64,000 nucleotides of DNA from Bacteroidota bacterium (GTDB lineage Bacteria > Bacteroidota > Bacteroidia > Cytophagales > Cyclobacteriaceae), in assembly GCA_022571715.1 (NCBI GenBank), contig JACZXH010000005.1:1-64000 (forward strand), read 5' to 3'. Below are positions 41,102-51,800 of this stretch, in pieces (position 1 is the stretch's first letter; each line of letters starts with the position of its first letter). Made by a program: the position numbers and the translations under genes. The notes beneath the pieces were generated by a model that did not search any database, was not told the DNA's origin, and worked only from the letters and a program-made list of their open reading frames with translations.

Positions 41102-41114
41102 TCAGCCCGCGAAT

Positions 41115-41909
41115 TTACAGGTTATGCTGAAAACCTACACATAAAAAACTGCCATTTAACATGCTTTCTTTGTTGTATACAAATTTTTTGATGGTTTCGC
41201 TACCTTCATACACACTTCCGCCGGCTGCTTGCAGGATTGCCTGCCCGGCAGCCGTATCCCATTCCATGGTAGGGCCATGCCTGTAATATAAATCGGCCTT
41301 CCCCTCGGCCACCATACAAAATTTCAGCGAGCTGCCGACGGAAATAAAATCAACTACTCCAAAGCGGGTAAGTATTACATCTTCTTCGGGTGAGGCGTGA
41401 GATTTGCTACGAACTGCAACACGATCTGTTGATTTGTTGTTGACTTGCAATCGGATGGATTTACCATTTAATCCGGATTTCTTAAAAGCTCCTTCCTTGC
41501 TCCCATAATAAAAAGTATCTTTCACAGGAACATAAATGACACCCAGATCAGGTTTTCGTTTTTCAATAAGAGCGATGTTCACCGTAAATTCTCCATTTCG
41601 ATTAATAAACTCTTTGGTACCATCCAGCGGATCTACCAACCAGTATACCGGCCAGTTTTTGCGTGTCTCATAATCGATAATGTCCTGATCCTCCTCAGAG
41701 AGGACCGGAATGGTGGGAAAATATCTCGTTAAGGCTTGCGAGATAACAGCATGAGAAGCCCGGTCAGCCAGGGTTAACGGCGAATTATCCTCCTTAAAAT
41801 CCACTACCTGTGCCGTAGCCGGATTGTTGTAAACTTCTAAAATCCGATCTCCCGCCTCTTTTGTAATCTCCAATAGTATATTAATGTTAATAGCTATTTT
41901 ATTACCCAT
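41115..41909 (-). CDS. cysQ: 3'(2'),5'-bisphosphate nucleotidase
   Basis: VLSEEDQDI, YWLVDPLDGTKEFINRNGEFTVNIALIE, MEWDTAAGQAIL: inositol-monophosphatase superfamily, CysQ type, next to cysC. Confidence 0.93.
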   Translation of the reverse strand: MGNKIAININILLEITKEAGDRILEVYNNPATAQVVDFKEDNSPLTLADRASHAVISQALTRYFPTIPVLSEEDQDIIDYETRKNWPVYWLVDPLDGTKEFINRNGEFTVNIALIEKRKPDLGVIYVPVKDTFYYGSKEGAFKKSGLNGKSIRLQVNNKSTDRVAVRSKSHASPEEDVILTRFGVVDFISVGSSLKFCMVAEGKADLYYRHGPTMEWDTAAGQAILQAAGGSVYEGSETIKKFVYNKESMLNGSFLCVGFQHNL

Positions 41910-42011
41910 ATTTTAGAAAATCATGCAATAATACTGATCAATGATAAAACCTTGCAGACAATAATCGAAATTTGGTTTACAATACTATCAATGAAGCAAA
42001 TGATCTGACCT

Positions 42012-43262
42012 TTAATGAAACCGGTCCGGGTGTAGCCGCCGTACAGGTATTGAAGGCATCTTATTATTCACCAAATCCGTTACAATCAAGCCCGTTACCG
42101 GCCCCAGACTCAGCCCCATCATGGCATGGCCGGTTGCAGCGATCAGATTCGGATAGCGATTAAACCTTCCGATATAGGGCAATCCGTCAGGCGAACATGG
42201 CCGTAATCCTGCCCACACTGTTTTATCTTTTAGAATTCCATAGCTGATATCCGGAATATACTGTGCTACCGATTTAAGATATCCCTCCACCCTTTTTCTG
42301 TTTACGGATACATCTTTTCCTGCAAATTCCATCGTACCGGCAAGCCGTAACTTATTGCCCATGGGGGTAACAGCCACCCTGGCTTCGGTAAGAATAGAAC
42401 AAATTCCTGGCATCTTGCCGGGATTGTCAATAGTAACGCTGTATCCTTTTCCTCCCTGCATGGGGATGTCTAATCCGGCCTTTTTTGCCAGATCAGCAGA
42501 ATCAATGCCTGCCGCAAGTACAAATTCATCAGCTTCGAAAAACCGGTCACCTGCAAGGACACTATGGATTTTTCTGTTTTCATAAATAAAATCCCGGACT
42601 GCCATTCCTTTCATAATTTCAACGCCCCTGCTTTTTAGATTTATTTCCAACGATTTCATAAATGCGGCTGGATCGAGAAAAGCATCTCCAGGGTAGTACA
42701 CGGCTCCTTTGGCCTTGTAAGAAATGTTGCTATCCAACTCATTCAATTCACTGTTATTTAAATTTTTTGCTTCAATTCCCAACGAAGCGGCCACTTTTGC
42801 CGTTTCTTTTTCTTCCTCTTCACCCTTATGCGTAGCGTACAACATTAATAACCCGGCAGATTTAAAATTTACACGTGCATCAAGCCCGTCGGTAATTTCC
42901 TGAAAAAGACACCTGCTCAACTGATTCATTTCTGCAAGCAAAGGCGCTGCCCTGCGTACATGGCGGGAATTTGCATGCCTGTAAAACTGCCAGCACCACC
43001 TGATCAGCGATGCATCAAGTCTGGGTTTTATATAAAACGGGCTGTCAGCGCGAAGCATCCACACCAATCCTTTTTTGATAATTCCCGGAGAGGCCAGTGG
43101 GATAAAGTGGCTAGGAACAACCATGCCCGCATTGTTGTAAGACGGACTGTCATCTGCCCTGCTTCGCTCGAGTATGGTAACCTCATGGCCGGATCCGGTC
43201 AGGTACCAGGCTGTGCAATATCCGATGATTCCTCCACCGATAACAATGACTTTTTTACCCAT
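42012..43262 (-). CDS. FAD-dependent amino acid oxidoreductase (DadA/DAAO type), probable D-hydroxyproline dehydrogenase
   Basis: VIVIGGGIIGYCTAWYLTGSGHEVTILERS dinucleotide-binding motif; adjacent to 4-hydroxyproline epimerase. Confidence 0.85.
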   Translation of the reverse strand: MGKKVIVIGGGIIGYCTAWYLTGSGHEVTILERSRADDSPSYNNAGMVVPSHFIPLASPGIIKKGLVWMLRADSPFYIKPRLDASLIRWCWQFYRHANSRHVRRAAPLLAEMNQLSRCLFQEITDGLDARVNFKSAGLLMLYATHKGEEEEKETAKVAASLGIEAKNLNNSELNELDSNISYKAKGAVYYPGDAFLDPAAFMKSLEINLKSRGVEIMKGMAVRDFIYENRKIHSVLAGDRFFEADEFVLAAGIDSADLAKKAGLDIPMQGGKGYSVTIDNPGKMPGICSILTEARVAVTPMGNKLRLAGTMEFAGKDVSVNRKRVEGYLKSVAQYIPDISYGILKDKTVWAGLRPCSPDGLPYIGRFNRYPNLIAATGHAMMGLSLGPVTGLIVTDLVNNKMPSIPVRRLHPDRFH

Positions 43263-43265
43263 ACG

Positions 43266-44288
43266 CTAAATTACCTGAAAACCCATGGCATACGGATCAT
43301 CCTCTTCATCAATAGTGATGATATTCCGTCCATAAATTTTAGCCCATCCTTCGATTTCAGGGATAATTGCATCGAACACACCTACTTTCGTTTTGCCGGT
43401 TATCGTTCCTGTAAAAGTGCTTCCGATAATACTTTCATGTATAAATTTATCTCCTGTTTGCAATTTGCCTTTTGCTGCCCATTGTGCCATCCGTGCTGAT
43501 GTTCCAGTGCCACATGGCGACCGGTCAATGGCTTTATCACCATAAAAAACGGCATTACGTGCCGTTGCCTGTTCTGATATTGGCTGGCCGTCCCATAAAA
43601 TATGACTGCAACCACTGATCCGGTTGTTTTCCGGATGTATAAATTCGAAATTCCTGTTAATGTTTGCCCGCAATTTTCTGCCGAAATCAATCAGTTGAGA
43701 AGCCGAATAATCCTGTAGTCCAGAGAAATTTTCCTGGATATCAATAATGGCATAAAAATTTCCTCCATAAGCTACATCAAACACCAAATCACCCAGCCCC
43801 GGGCATGTAACATGCAAGTTTTCGCTATGCAGAAATGAAGCAACGTTGGTGAATTTGACGGTTGAAACTTTGCTCCCAATTTTTTTATATCCGGCAACAA
43901 CCAGACCGGCAGGAGTTTCAAGTCTTAATTCCCCTTCCCTCTTTGGTAAAACCAGGTTATGCTCGATCATAACTGTCACCGTCCCGATGGTGCCGTGTCC
44001 GCACATCGGAAGACATCCGCTGGTTTCAATAAAAAGGATAGCGGCATCATTTTCCGGATCTGAGGGCGGATACAATATACTCCCGGACATCATATCATGG
44101 CCTCTGGGTTCAAACATCAGCCCTTTTCGAATCCAGTCATATTCCTTCATGAAATGAAGGCGTTTTTCCATCATGTTTTCCCCTTTCAGCACGGGTCCCC
44201 CTTCCGTTACAACCCGTACGGGATTTCCACATGTATGCGCATCAATGCAGGAAAATGTTTTGCTATGCATCTTTTGAGGTATTTTCAT
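43266..44288 (-). CDS. 4-hydroxyproline 2-epimerase (proline racemase family)
   Basis: Both catalytic Cys present: CLPMCGHGTIG and DRSPCGTGTSARMAQ. Confidence 0.9.
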   Translation of the reverse strand: MKIPQKMHSKTFSCIDAHTCGNPVRVVTEGGPVLKGENMMEKRLHFMKEYDWIRKGLMFEPRGHDMMSGSILYPPSDPENDAAILFIETSGCLPMCGHGTIGTVTVMIEHNLVLPKREGELRLETPAGLVVAGYKKIGSKVSTVKFTNVASFLHSENLHVTCPGLGDLVFDVAYGGNFYAIIDIQENFSGLQDYSASQLIDFGRKLRANINRNFEFIHPENNRISGCSHILWDGQPISEQATARNAVFYGDKAIDRSPCGTGTSARMAQWAAKGKLQTGDKFIHESIIGSTFTGTITGKTKVGVFDAIIPEIEGWAKIYGRNIITIDEEDDPYAMGFQVI

Positions 44289-45219
44289 AAACCATTTTGG
44301 CGGCTATCAGATCCTCGAGGGCATGACCAACAGACTTAAAACATGTAATCTCACGTGCGTTGCTCCTGCCCTTTACCTTGCCGCAGCACAAACCAAACAA
44401 GTCGCCCCTGATAGCTGACTCGTGCAGTACGCCTGTTTGAAGTGGGATTGCCAGATCACCTGTCTCTTTTAACGCACCTGGTAATGCGTCCACGTAAAGG
44501 CTGCTTCGGCTAATTACCTCATCGTCAGCCTCCCGCATATCAGGTTTGTACGAACCCACCAGGTCAACATGGCTCCCTGGCCTTAGCCATTTTCCTTTTA
44601 TCAGAGGTGTGTGTGATAAGGTTGCAGATGATATCAAATCACTGCTGCTGATTGCAGTTTCCAGGTTATCAGTTGCCTGTACTTCCACACCCTCCACCTC
44701 CATGCTAAGATCTGAAGCCATTCGTGTCGCTTTTTCTATGTTGCGGCCCCATATCTGTACTTTTCTGATTTTCCTGACCTCGCAGTGTGCTTTGACCAGC
44801 TCGGGAGCAAGGGCTCCCGTACCTATCATTGTCATGGTGGAAACGTTCTTCCGCGACAGGTAAAAAGAGGCCAGGGCTGAGGCCGCCGCCGTCCGTATTT
44901 TCGTCAGGGCTCCGGCATCCATTACCGCAAGTGGCTCGCCATAAACTGCATCAAAATAAATGTACAGTCCATGAATGGACGGAAGACCGGATTTATTGTT
45001 ATCAGGAGAAACGGTTACTACTTTTACACCCAGGTTTTGTTCTTCTTTCCAGGCCGGCATAAGTAGTAAGGTGGATTTCCTGTTCTGCGAAGCGCCTGAG
45101 AAATTATGGTGGTGCCTGTCAGGTACAACGATATCAGAAGTAAAGCCATCCATGAGGGCTTCTATCAGAGAGCTATAATCCAGGCAAGCCGCTATTTCAG
45201 CGGCACCAATAATCTTCAT
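44263..45219 (-). CDS. Ornithine cyclodeaminase / mu-crystallin family, probable pyrroline-2-carboxylate reductase
   Basis: NLGVKVVTVSPDNNKSGLPSIHGLYIYFDAVYGEPLAVMDAGALTKIRTAAASALASFYLSR, TMIGTGALAPELVKAH. Confidence 0.85.
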   Translation of the reverse strand: MKIIGAAEIAACLDYSSLIEALMDGFTSDIVVPDRHHHNFSGASQNRKSTLLLMPAWKEEQNLGVKVVTVSPDNNKSGLPSIHGLYIYFDAVYGEPLAVMDAGALTKIRTAAASALASFYLSRKNVSTMTMIGTGALAPELVKAHCEVRKIRKVQIWGRNIEKATRMASDLSMEVEGVEVQATDNLETAISSSDLISSATLSHTPLIKGKWLRPGSHVDLVGSYKPDMREADDEVISRSSLYVDALPGALKETGDLAIPLQTGVLHESAIRGDLFGLCCGKVKGRSNAREITCFKSVGHALEDLIAAKMVYENTSKDA

Positions 45220-46808
45220 GCAATCTTATCTTTTGTAAATCTGCCGTTAACGAGCCTCCAGATATCCATCGGATTATCGTTATGGAGCTCAGGGGGCAAT
45301 AACGTTTCCGGCCAATCCTGAAAACTCAATGGCCTTACAAATCGCTTAATTGCGGCGGTTCCAACGGAGGTAAATCTGATGTCGGTTGTTGCTGGATATG
45401 GTCCCCCGTGCTGCATGGAAGGACACACTTCTACACCTGTTGGCACACCATTCAAAATCAGCCTTCCTGCTTTTTCACGAAGCAGATGTATCAATGCGGA
45501 AAACTCTTGTAAATCGCTTTCCGTGGCCATAACCGTAATGGTAAGCTGACCTGCGATATTTTTGACAACTTCTGTCATCTCATCTTTGTCATTGCACCTG
45601 ACCAAAAGCGACCAGGGCCCGAAAACTTCTTCATGCAGGGTTGGATTGGCGATAAAAGATGATGCTTTGACAGCGGCAACTACAGGACTTCCCGCATTTA
45701 TATCGGGGTTGTCATCTTGCGTATCCGATATCGTTTCTATCCCATATTGTTCAAGCATTTGAGCTTTTCTGTTCCGAAAATTTTCAAATATCCCCTTGTT
45801 GAGCATTACCGATGCTTTCGAATCTGATATGGCATTTCCAAGTGCATCGGCAAAGTGCTGAAGCGCTTCAGAATTCAGTCCGATCAGCAAGCCCGGGTTT
45901 GTACAAAACTGGCCTGCACCCAGTGTAATAGAGCCCGCATACTGTTCGGCCATCCTCACGGGGTTTGCTTCTACCACACCCGGAAGCAAAAGCACCGGAT
46001 TAACACTGCCCATTTCCGCAAACATCGGAATCGGTGTTTCTCTTTTTTGTGCCCGGCTGTACAACGCCTTACCACCGCTGAATGATCCGGTAAAACCCAC
46101 TGCCTTGACACCGGGGTGACTAACTAATTGGTTTCCGGCATGAAATCCGTTGTCCTGCACATGTGAAAAGATTCCTTCCGGCATCCCAGAAGAATTTGCT
46201 GCATTAATAATGGCCGAAGCAATCAGCTCACTGGTGCCCGGATGGCTGTTATGCGCTTTTACAATCACCGGGTTTCCTCCTGCAAACGCCGAAGCGGTAT
46301 CTCCACCTGCAGTAGAAAATGCAAGCGGGAAATTGCTTGCACCAAATACGACCACAGTACCTAGCGGAACCATCATTTTCCGAAGATCAGGTTTTGGCAC
46401 AGGTGATCTGTCAGGAATTGCGGTATCGATCGCGGCCTCAACCCACGATCCTTCGCGCACAAGTGCAGCAAACATTTTTAGCTGATTTACTGTACGTCCG
46501 CGTTCTCCGGTAAGCCTTGCCTGTGGAAGACCTGACTCAAGCATGGCCCGCTCTATCAATGCATCTCCTAATGCCTCGATTTCATCCGCAATTTTTTCAA
46601 GAAAATCAGCTTTTTTGTCTTTATCAATTCCCTTATATATTTCAAATGCCTGCGTTGCAAGATTCACTGCATTATCAATATCAGAATCGTTAGCAGAATA
46701 AAATTTCCCATCAAGCTGTTGACCCGTAGATGGATTAATTGCATAAAACGTGTCATCGGTATCTCCTGTTAAGCTAGATCCAATATGATTTTTACCTGTA
46801 ATTGTCAT
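45216..46808 (-). CDS. Aldehyde dehydrogenase, probable alpha-ketoglutarate semialdehyde dehydrogenase
   Basis: VVFGASNFPLAFSTAGGDTASAFAGGNPVIVKAH, GFTGSFSGGKAL, FAEMGSVNPVLLLPG, GAGQFCTNPGLL. Confidence 0.9.
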   Translation of the reverse strand: MTITGKNHIGSSLTGDTDDTFYAINPSTGQQLDGKFYSANDSDIDNAVNLATQAFEIYKGIDKDKKADFLEKIADEIEALGDALIERAMLESGLPQARLTGERGRTVNQLKMFAALVREGSWVEAAIDTAIPDRSPVPKPDLRKMMVPLGTVVVFGASNFPLAFSTAGGDTASAFAGGNPVIVKAHNSHPGTSELIASAIINAANSSGMPEGIFSHVQDNGFHAGNQLVSHPGVKAVGFTGSFSGGKALYSRAQKRETPIPMFAEMGSVNPVLLLPGVVEANPVRMAEQYAGSITLGAGQFCTNPGLLIGLNSEALQHFADALGNAISDSKASVMLNKGIFENFRNRKAQMLEQYGIETISDTQDDNPDINAGSPVVAAVKASSFIANPTLHEEVFGPWSLLVRCNDKDEMTEVVKNIAGQLTITVMATESDLQEFSALIHLLREKAGRLILNGVPTGVEVCPSMQHGGPYPATTDIRFTSVGTAAIKRFVRPLSFQDWPETLLPPELHNDNPMDIWRLVNGRFTKDKIA

Positions 46809-46814
46809 GACATT

Positions 46815-47759
46815 TTATAAATTTTTGTAATCCGGCAACTCCGGCCTAGATTTCAACGACGAATTTATTATTTCCAGCACTTTTTCTCTCTCCTCTCCAA
46901 CAAGCGGCAACCTGGGCGGCCTTACATTTTCGGTACCCAGGCCCGTGGCGGTTTCAGCAAGTTTTATGTTTTGTACCAGCTTTGAACTGATATCAAGCTC
47001 AAGTAAAGGAATAAACCACCTGTAAATTGCAATGGCCTCCTGTATCCGGCCTGCAATTGCCAACTGATAAATTGCCACGGTTTCCTTCGGAAATGCGCAT
47101 ACAAGTCCTGCTACCCAGCCATCGGCGCCCAACAGAAGACTTTCCAGCGCAAGGTTATCAACCCCGCTCAGAATTCTGAAGCGATCACCAAACGCAATTT
47201 TTAATCTGGTTAGGTAAGTAATGTCTCTTGAAGACTCCTTGATGGCCGTAATATTGGGAATATCGGACAATACCTTAAACATTTCAATATCAACATTCAC
47301 TTTATAATCCACGGGATTATTGTAAATCATAATTGGAAGCTCGGTAGAAGCCGCGACTGCGGTAAAATAGGCTAATGTTTCGCGCACGTCTGAATGATAG
47401 CGCATCGGAGGTAACAGCATCAGTCCATTTGCTCCATTCTCTTGTGCATTACTGACAAATGCTATGGCATTTTTTGTGGTTTGTTCGGCTATATTCAGTA
47501 TTACAGGCACACGCCCGTCGCTTAATTCCAATGTAAATTTCAGGATTTGCTGTTTTTCATCTTTCGTCAGACTGCTTGCTTCTCCTAATGTTCCTCCGAG
47601 TATAATTCCTGAAACACCTGCTTCTATCTGCGCTTCAATATTTTGTCCAAATGCAACCAGATCGAGCTTGTCGTCATCGGTAAACTTCGTGGTTACAGCA
47701 GGATAAATACCTTTCCAGTTCACATTTATCATATTTCTGCATGGATTTTTATAAAGCAA
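46815..47759 (-). CDS. Dihydrodipicolinate synthase family, probable pyrroline-4-hydroxy-2-carboxylate deaminase
   Basis: GIILGGTLGEASSLTKDEK, PIMIYNNPVDYKVNVD, NITAIKESSRDITYL (Schiff-base Lys), RILSGVDNLALESLLLGADGWVAGL. Confidence 0.87.
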   Translation of the reverse strand: MLYKNPCRNMINVNWKGIYPAVTTKFTDDDKLDLVAFGQNIEAQIEAGVSGIILGGTLGEASSLTKDEKQQILKFTLELSDGRVPVILNIAEQTTKNAIAFVSNAQENGANGLMLLPPMRYHSDVRETLAYFTAVAASTELPIMIYNNPVDYKVNVDIEMFKVLSDIPNITAIKESSRDITYLTRLKIAFGDRFRILSGVDNLALESLLLGADGWVAGLVCAFPKETVAIYQLAIAGRIQEAIAIYRWFIPLLELDISSKLVQNIKLAETATGLGTENVRPPRLPLVGEEREKVLEIINSSLKSRPELPDYKNL

Positions 47760-47866
47760 ATGTAGCAGGTTGCACAGCGATTAATTCAGCATTATTTATC
47801 CATTTATAATACTATTTTATCTTATTTGGTAACTTTACTGTTATTTACCGCTATTTAAATACAATT

Positions 47867-48739
47867 ATGAAACCAGTATCTTTTCATGTATCACGCCCTG
47901 AGAAGGAATCGGTAAAAATGGAAAAAGACCGATTACCTCATTTCTATGATAAGCTACATTTCCATCCAGACAATCAGATTACTGCAATTTGTAAAAGTCG
48001 GGGAACCTTATATTCTGGTGACAGCATTACGTTGTTTGAAGAAGGAGAGGTGTATCTGATCGGGCAAAACCTGTCGCATGTATTCAGGAACGATACGTTG
48101 TTTTATTCTGAACCAGCACGTATTGCTGAATCGATTTCCGTTTATTTTGAAAATGATTTTATGGGTTCAGGATTTCTCGACAAGAAAGAAGCAACAAATA
48201 TTTCAGATCTTCTCATATCGGCACGAAAAGGAATAAGGCTTCGTGGCTCATTAAATAAAGCAATTTTTAGCCAGCTTACGAATTTTGAAGAACTGGAAGG
48301 AATAGAACGTATTATTGCCCTCCTTAACATTCTCCATCAGATATCAGTATCAACCGAATTGGAAACGCTTGCGAGTGTGAGATATTCGATGCCCGTAAAA
48401 GACGTAGACAACAAGCGAATCAATTCAGTGTTTAATTACCTGATAAACCATTTTACAGAACCCGTAACACTTGAGATGATTTCGGAGATTGCCAATATGA
48501 GTCCAACCGCATTTTGCCGGTATTTTAAAAATCATACCCGTAAAACATTCACCCAATACCTGAATGAAATTCGGATCGGGCATGCATGCAAACTTCTCAT
48601 GTTGGACAACTTTTCAGTTGCACAGATTTGTTATGAATGCGGTTTTAGTAATTTATCAAATTTCAACCGCCAATTTAAGATGATAACGGGCTATTCTCCC
48701 AGGAAATATATAAATCAACGGCATCTAGGTCAAGGATAA
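47867..48739 (+). CDS. AraC family transcriptional regulator, divergent to the hydroxyproline operon
   Basis: C-terminal double HTH: VTLEMISEIANMSPTAFCRYFKNHTRKTFTQYLNEIRIGHACKLLMLDNFSVAQICYECGFSNLSNFNRQFKMITGYSPRKY. Confidence 0.95.
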   Translation: MKPVSFHVSRPEKESVKMEKDRLPHFYDKLHFHPDNQITAICKSRGTLYSGDSITLFEEGEVYLIGQNLSHVFRNDTLFYSEPARIAESISVYFENDFMGSGFLDKKEATNISDLLISARKGIRLRGSLNKAIFSQLTNFEELEGIERIIALLNILHQISVSTELETLASVRYSMPVKDVDNKRINSVFNYLINHFTEPVTLEMISEIANMSPTAFCRYFKNHTRKTFTQYLNEIRIGHACKLLMLDNFSVAQICYECGFSNLSNFNRQFKMITGYSPRKYINQRHLGQG

Positions 48740-48859
48740 ATATGGCTTTACGTCATTGGACAACAATACTATTTTATCAAGGGAACTTACAAACCCAAAA
48801 CTACATCCTTCCGGATTCAGCATAAACTGCAGGACTGGATTCATAAATCAGCCAAGGTA

Positions 48860-51800
48860 TCAGATACGAACAGGCAATTTTGCCCGATAGAGGATCCCAA
48901 ATGATTTCACGATTTTTCTGATCAAATCGAAATATAACGCAATCCATAATATAATGGTCATTATCCAGATTATCACAATATTAAACCAAACCGTATCAAA
49001 ATAATATCCCATAAAATGCTTTTCTGGCGAATAGAATGTCGCCCTGAAATCAAGGATATTGCGCGGCTGCAGGTCTGAGTAAATTGGATATACCTTTTGG
49101 ATCAACCGGCCTTGAGATTCTACGATTTTTATCAGGCTTATGGCATTTGTCACCTCGGCAGAAATCGCGTCATTTTTATAGTCCTTCCGAAACTGTTCGA
49201 ATTTATCTTTTTTAGCAGGCGTATCGGTCATTTGCAATACCAGTGAATTTCTGGAATCGGCAAATCGCTTATATTTCTCATTATAAAATCTCTCCAACTT
49301 ACTGATAAACCTAATCGTACTGTCATATACCTCCGGAGTGAAATCATTGACATTCAAGAAGTTTATAAACTCAAATCTCTCCTTACCGACCCTGACAGCC
49401 TCCTTACTCAACTCATAGTGAAGTAACTGTAAATCTTTACTTATTTTTCTTTTAATCTTATCTTCCCCTGACAAATAATTATTAACTACATATGATAATT
49501 TCGTTTCCAGTTCAGGCAGAAAATAGGTCTTCTTATAATCTGCCTGCTTTATATTTTTATCAAGCAAATAAAATTGGGATTCGAATTGGTTGTCTTTAAA
49601 CTGGTTTACCAACGAGGCTTCGAAACACCATCTTGATGCCATGATTTCACCGAACCAGGGAACTTTGTCAATGACTGAAACAGATGGATTGAATTTATCG
49701 AATTTGATAACTACCCCACTTAAAATCAACTGTGGAATAATCAGTAATGGGATCAGGATGTATATTGTAACGGCAGAATCGAAAGCTGAAGAAATATTTA
49801 ACCCGGTAATATTTGCAAAACATGAACAGCTGAACAGGATGAGCCATAAACTGAAATACATATCTTGTAATTCCAGAATGGAGTTGCCTATAAGTACAAA
49901 GGTAAACGCCTGAATAGCCGATATTCCGAACAGAATTCCTGTTTTTGCCAGCAGGTAACTCCATTTGCTAAGATTCAGAAATGACTCACGCTTCAATATT
50001 TTCCGGTCACGGAGAATTTCTTCCGCGCTTACCGTTAGGCCCATAAAAATGGCTACTATGATGCTCATAAAGAAGTAGATGGGAATATTATCATTCTGGC
50101 TGAATACATATTCATTCGCACCGTCATCTCCTTTCACATAGTATCGAATGAGGTAACTCAGGAATAATGCGAGTAGCGGGGCTTCCAAAAAGGTTATGAT
50201 CAAATACTGTTTGTTGCCAATCTTCGACAGGATGTCGCGTTGTGCGAATATTTTAATCTGATTCAACTTATCAGGAAGCTGAAGTGCTGATTTAAGCGTT
50301 GATTTTATGCTTTTCGGAGAAGGAAGAGTAATGGTATCAGTGAAATGTGTATTCCATTGCGGAGGGCTTATCTTTCGCTGATCCGTAAATCTACCAAATT
50401 CATTGACCACTTTATTCTCAATAATGGTAAATATCTGTTCGGCATTTACATTACCGCATTCTATGCATGCACTTCGGTCCTTATTGACCATGTTCACGCG
50501 TGTTTTGAAATATACCAAAGCTTCCAGTGGATTACCATAGTATATCTGATATCCACCCACATCAAGAATAATCATGCTGTCGAACATTTTATAGATGTCC
50601 GAGGAAGGCTGGTGTATGACAACAAAGATCATTTTACCCCTGAAAGACAGCTCCTTCAGTAAGTCCATTATATTCTCAGAATCACGTGATGATAACCCTG
50701 AAGTCGGTTCATCAATGAAAAGAACCGATGGTTCTCTTAAAAGTTCAAGGCCTATATTGAGACGCTTTCGCTGACCTCCGCTAATCATTTTGTCAAGGGG
50801 TGATCCAACTTTCATGTCTTTCGTCTCCAGCAAACCGAGTATATTCAGTTTGCTGATCACAAGATCATGTATTTGCCCCTTGTTGTATTTTCCAAAACTC
50901 AGCCTGGCTGCATAGTAAAGGTTTTGATATACGGTAAGCTCCTCAATTAAAAAATCTTCCTGAGGTACAAAGCCAATCACCCCTTCAATCTTTTTTTCAT
51001 CACTATGAATATTGATGCCGTTGATAAGCACTTTACCTGATGACGGCGGTTCGCTACCATTTAATACATTGAGCAACGTTGATTTGCCGGATCCACTTGC
51101 CCCCATAATGCCGATCATCTTCCCTCCTTCTTCAGATATATATATATCACGCAAACCCGTGTCTCCGCTTCGGAAACGATAAGAAATGTGATCTGCAAGG
51201 AAGGAGAATTTCGTACTTGCCTCTTCGTCAATAAACCTCCCTACTACATCACTGTAATAAACCGGGCTGATTTTGTTGCCCCGGATGGTGGATCCAGTGG
51301 GAAACACACAGATTTTCCGGCTCTTTAGCGGTACACCGTTTAAAGACAAATCTGAAATCCCCAGGTATTTAACAAAATAAGTTTCAGCTCCCGGAATACG
51401 AAGAATGGCAATAAGTCCAGTCAGGTTTTTGGCGGCAATTCGCTTGCTCTTATACGGATGCTCACCCGTACCGTCATCGATGATGAGGATGTTTTTAGAA
51501 TCAAATTCTTCCGCATCGGTGGCCCTTACAAATTTTTCAATTTGCCAGATATCTTTTTGATTCACTTTTATTATTTCACCAATATAAAAAATAAGGTTAC
51601 TCTGACGTTCAGAAATTTCTTCATCAGCCAGCACAAGTTCGATTATCTTGAGAATTAAAATGAGTTTTTGCTGCTGGGTCAGTCCTTTATTGATGTGCCT
51701 TCCAATTTCAGAAATTTGTGCCCAATCATCCACAAACTCAATGGTTTCCTGATCGGCGTCTTCTATTTCCTCAATCTGTGGCTTATATTCTTCACAATAT

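Noticed and set aside
48740-48859. Short open stretch KTTSFRIQHKLQDWIHKSAKVSDTNRQ downstream of the AraC gene, considered as a transposase scrap
   Set aside because: No family recognisable and too short to support.
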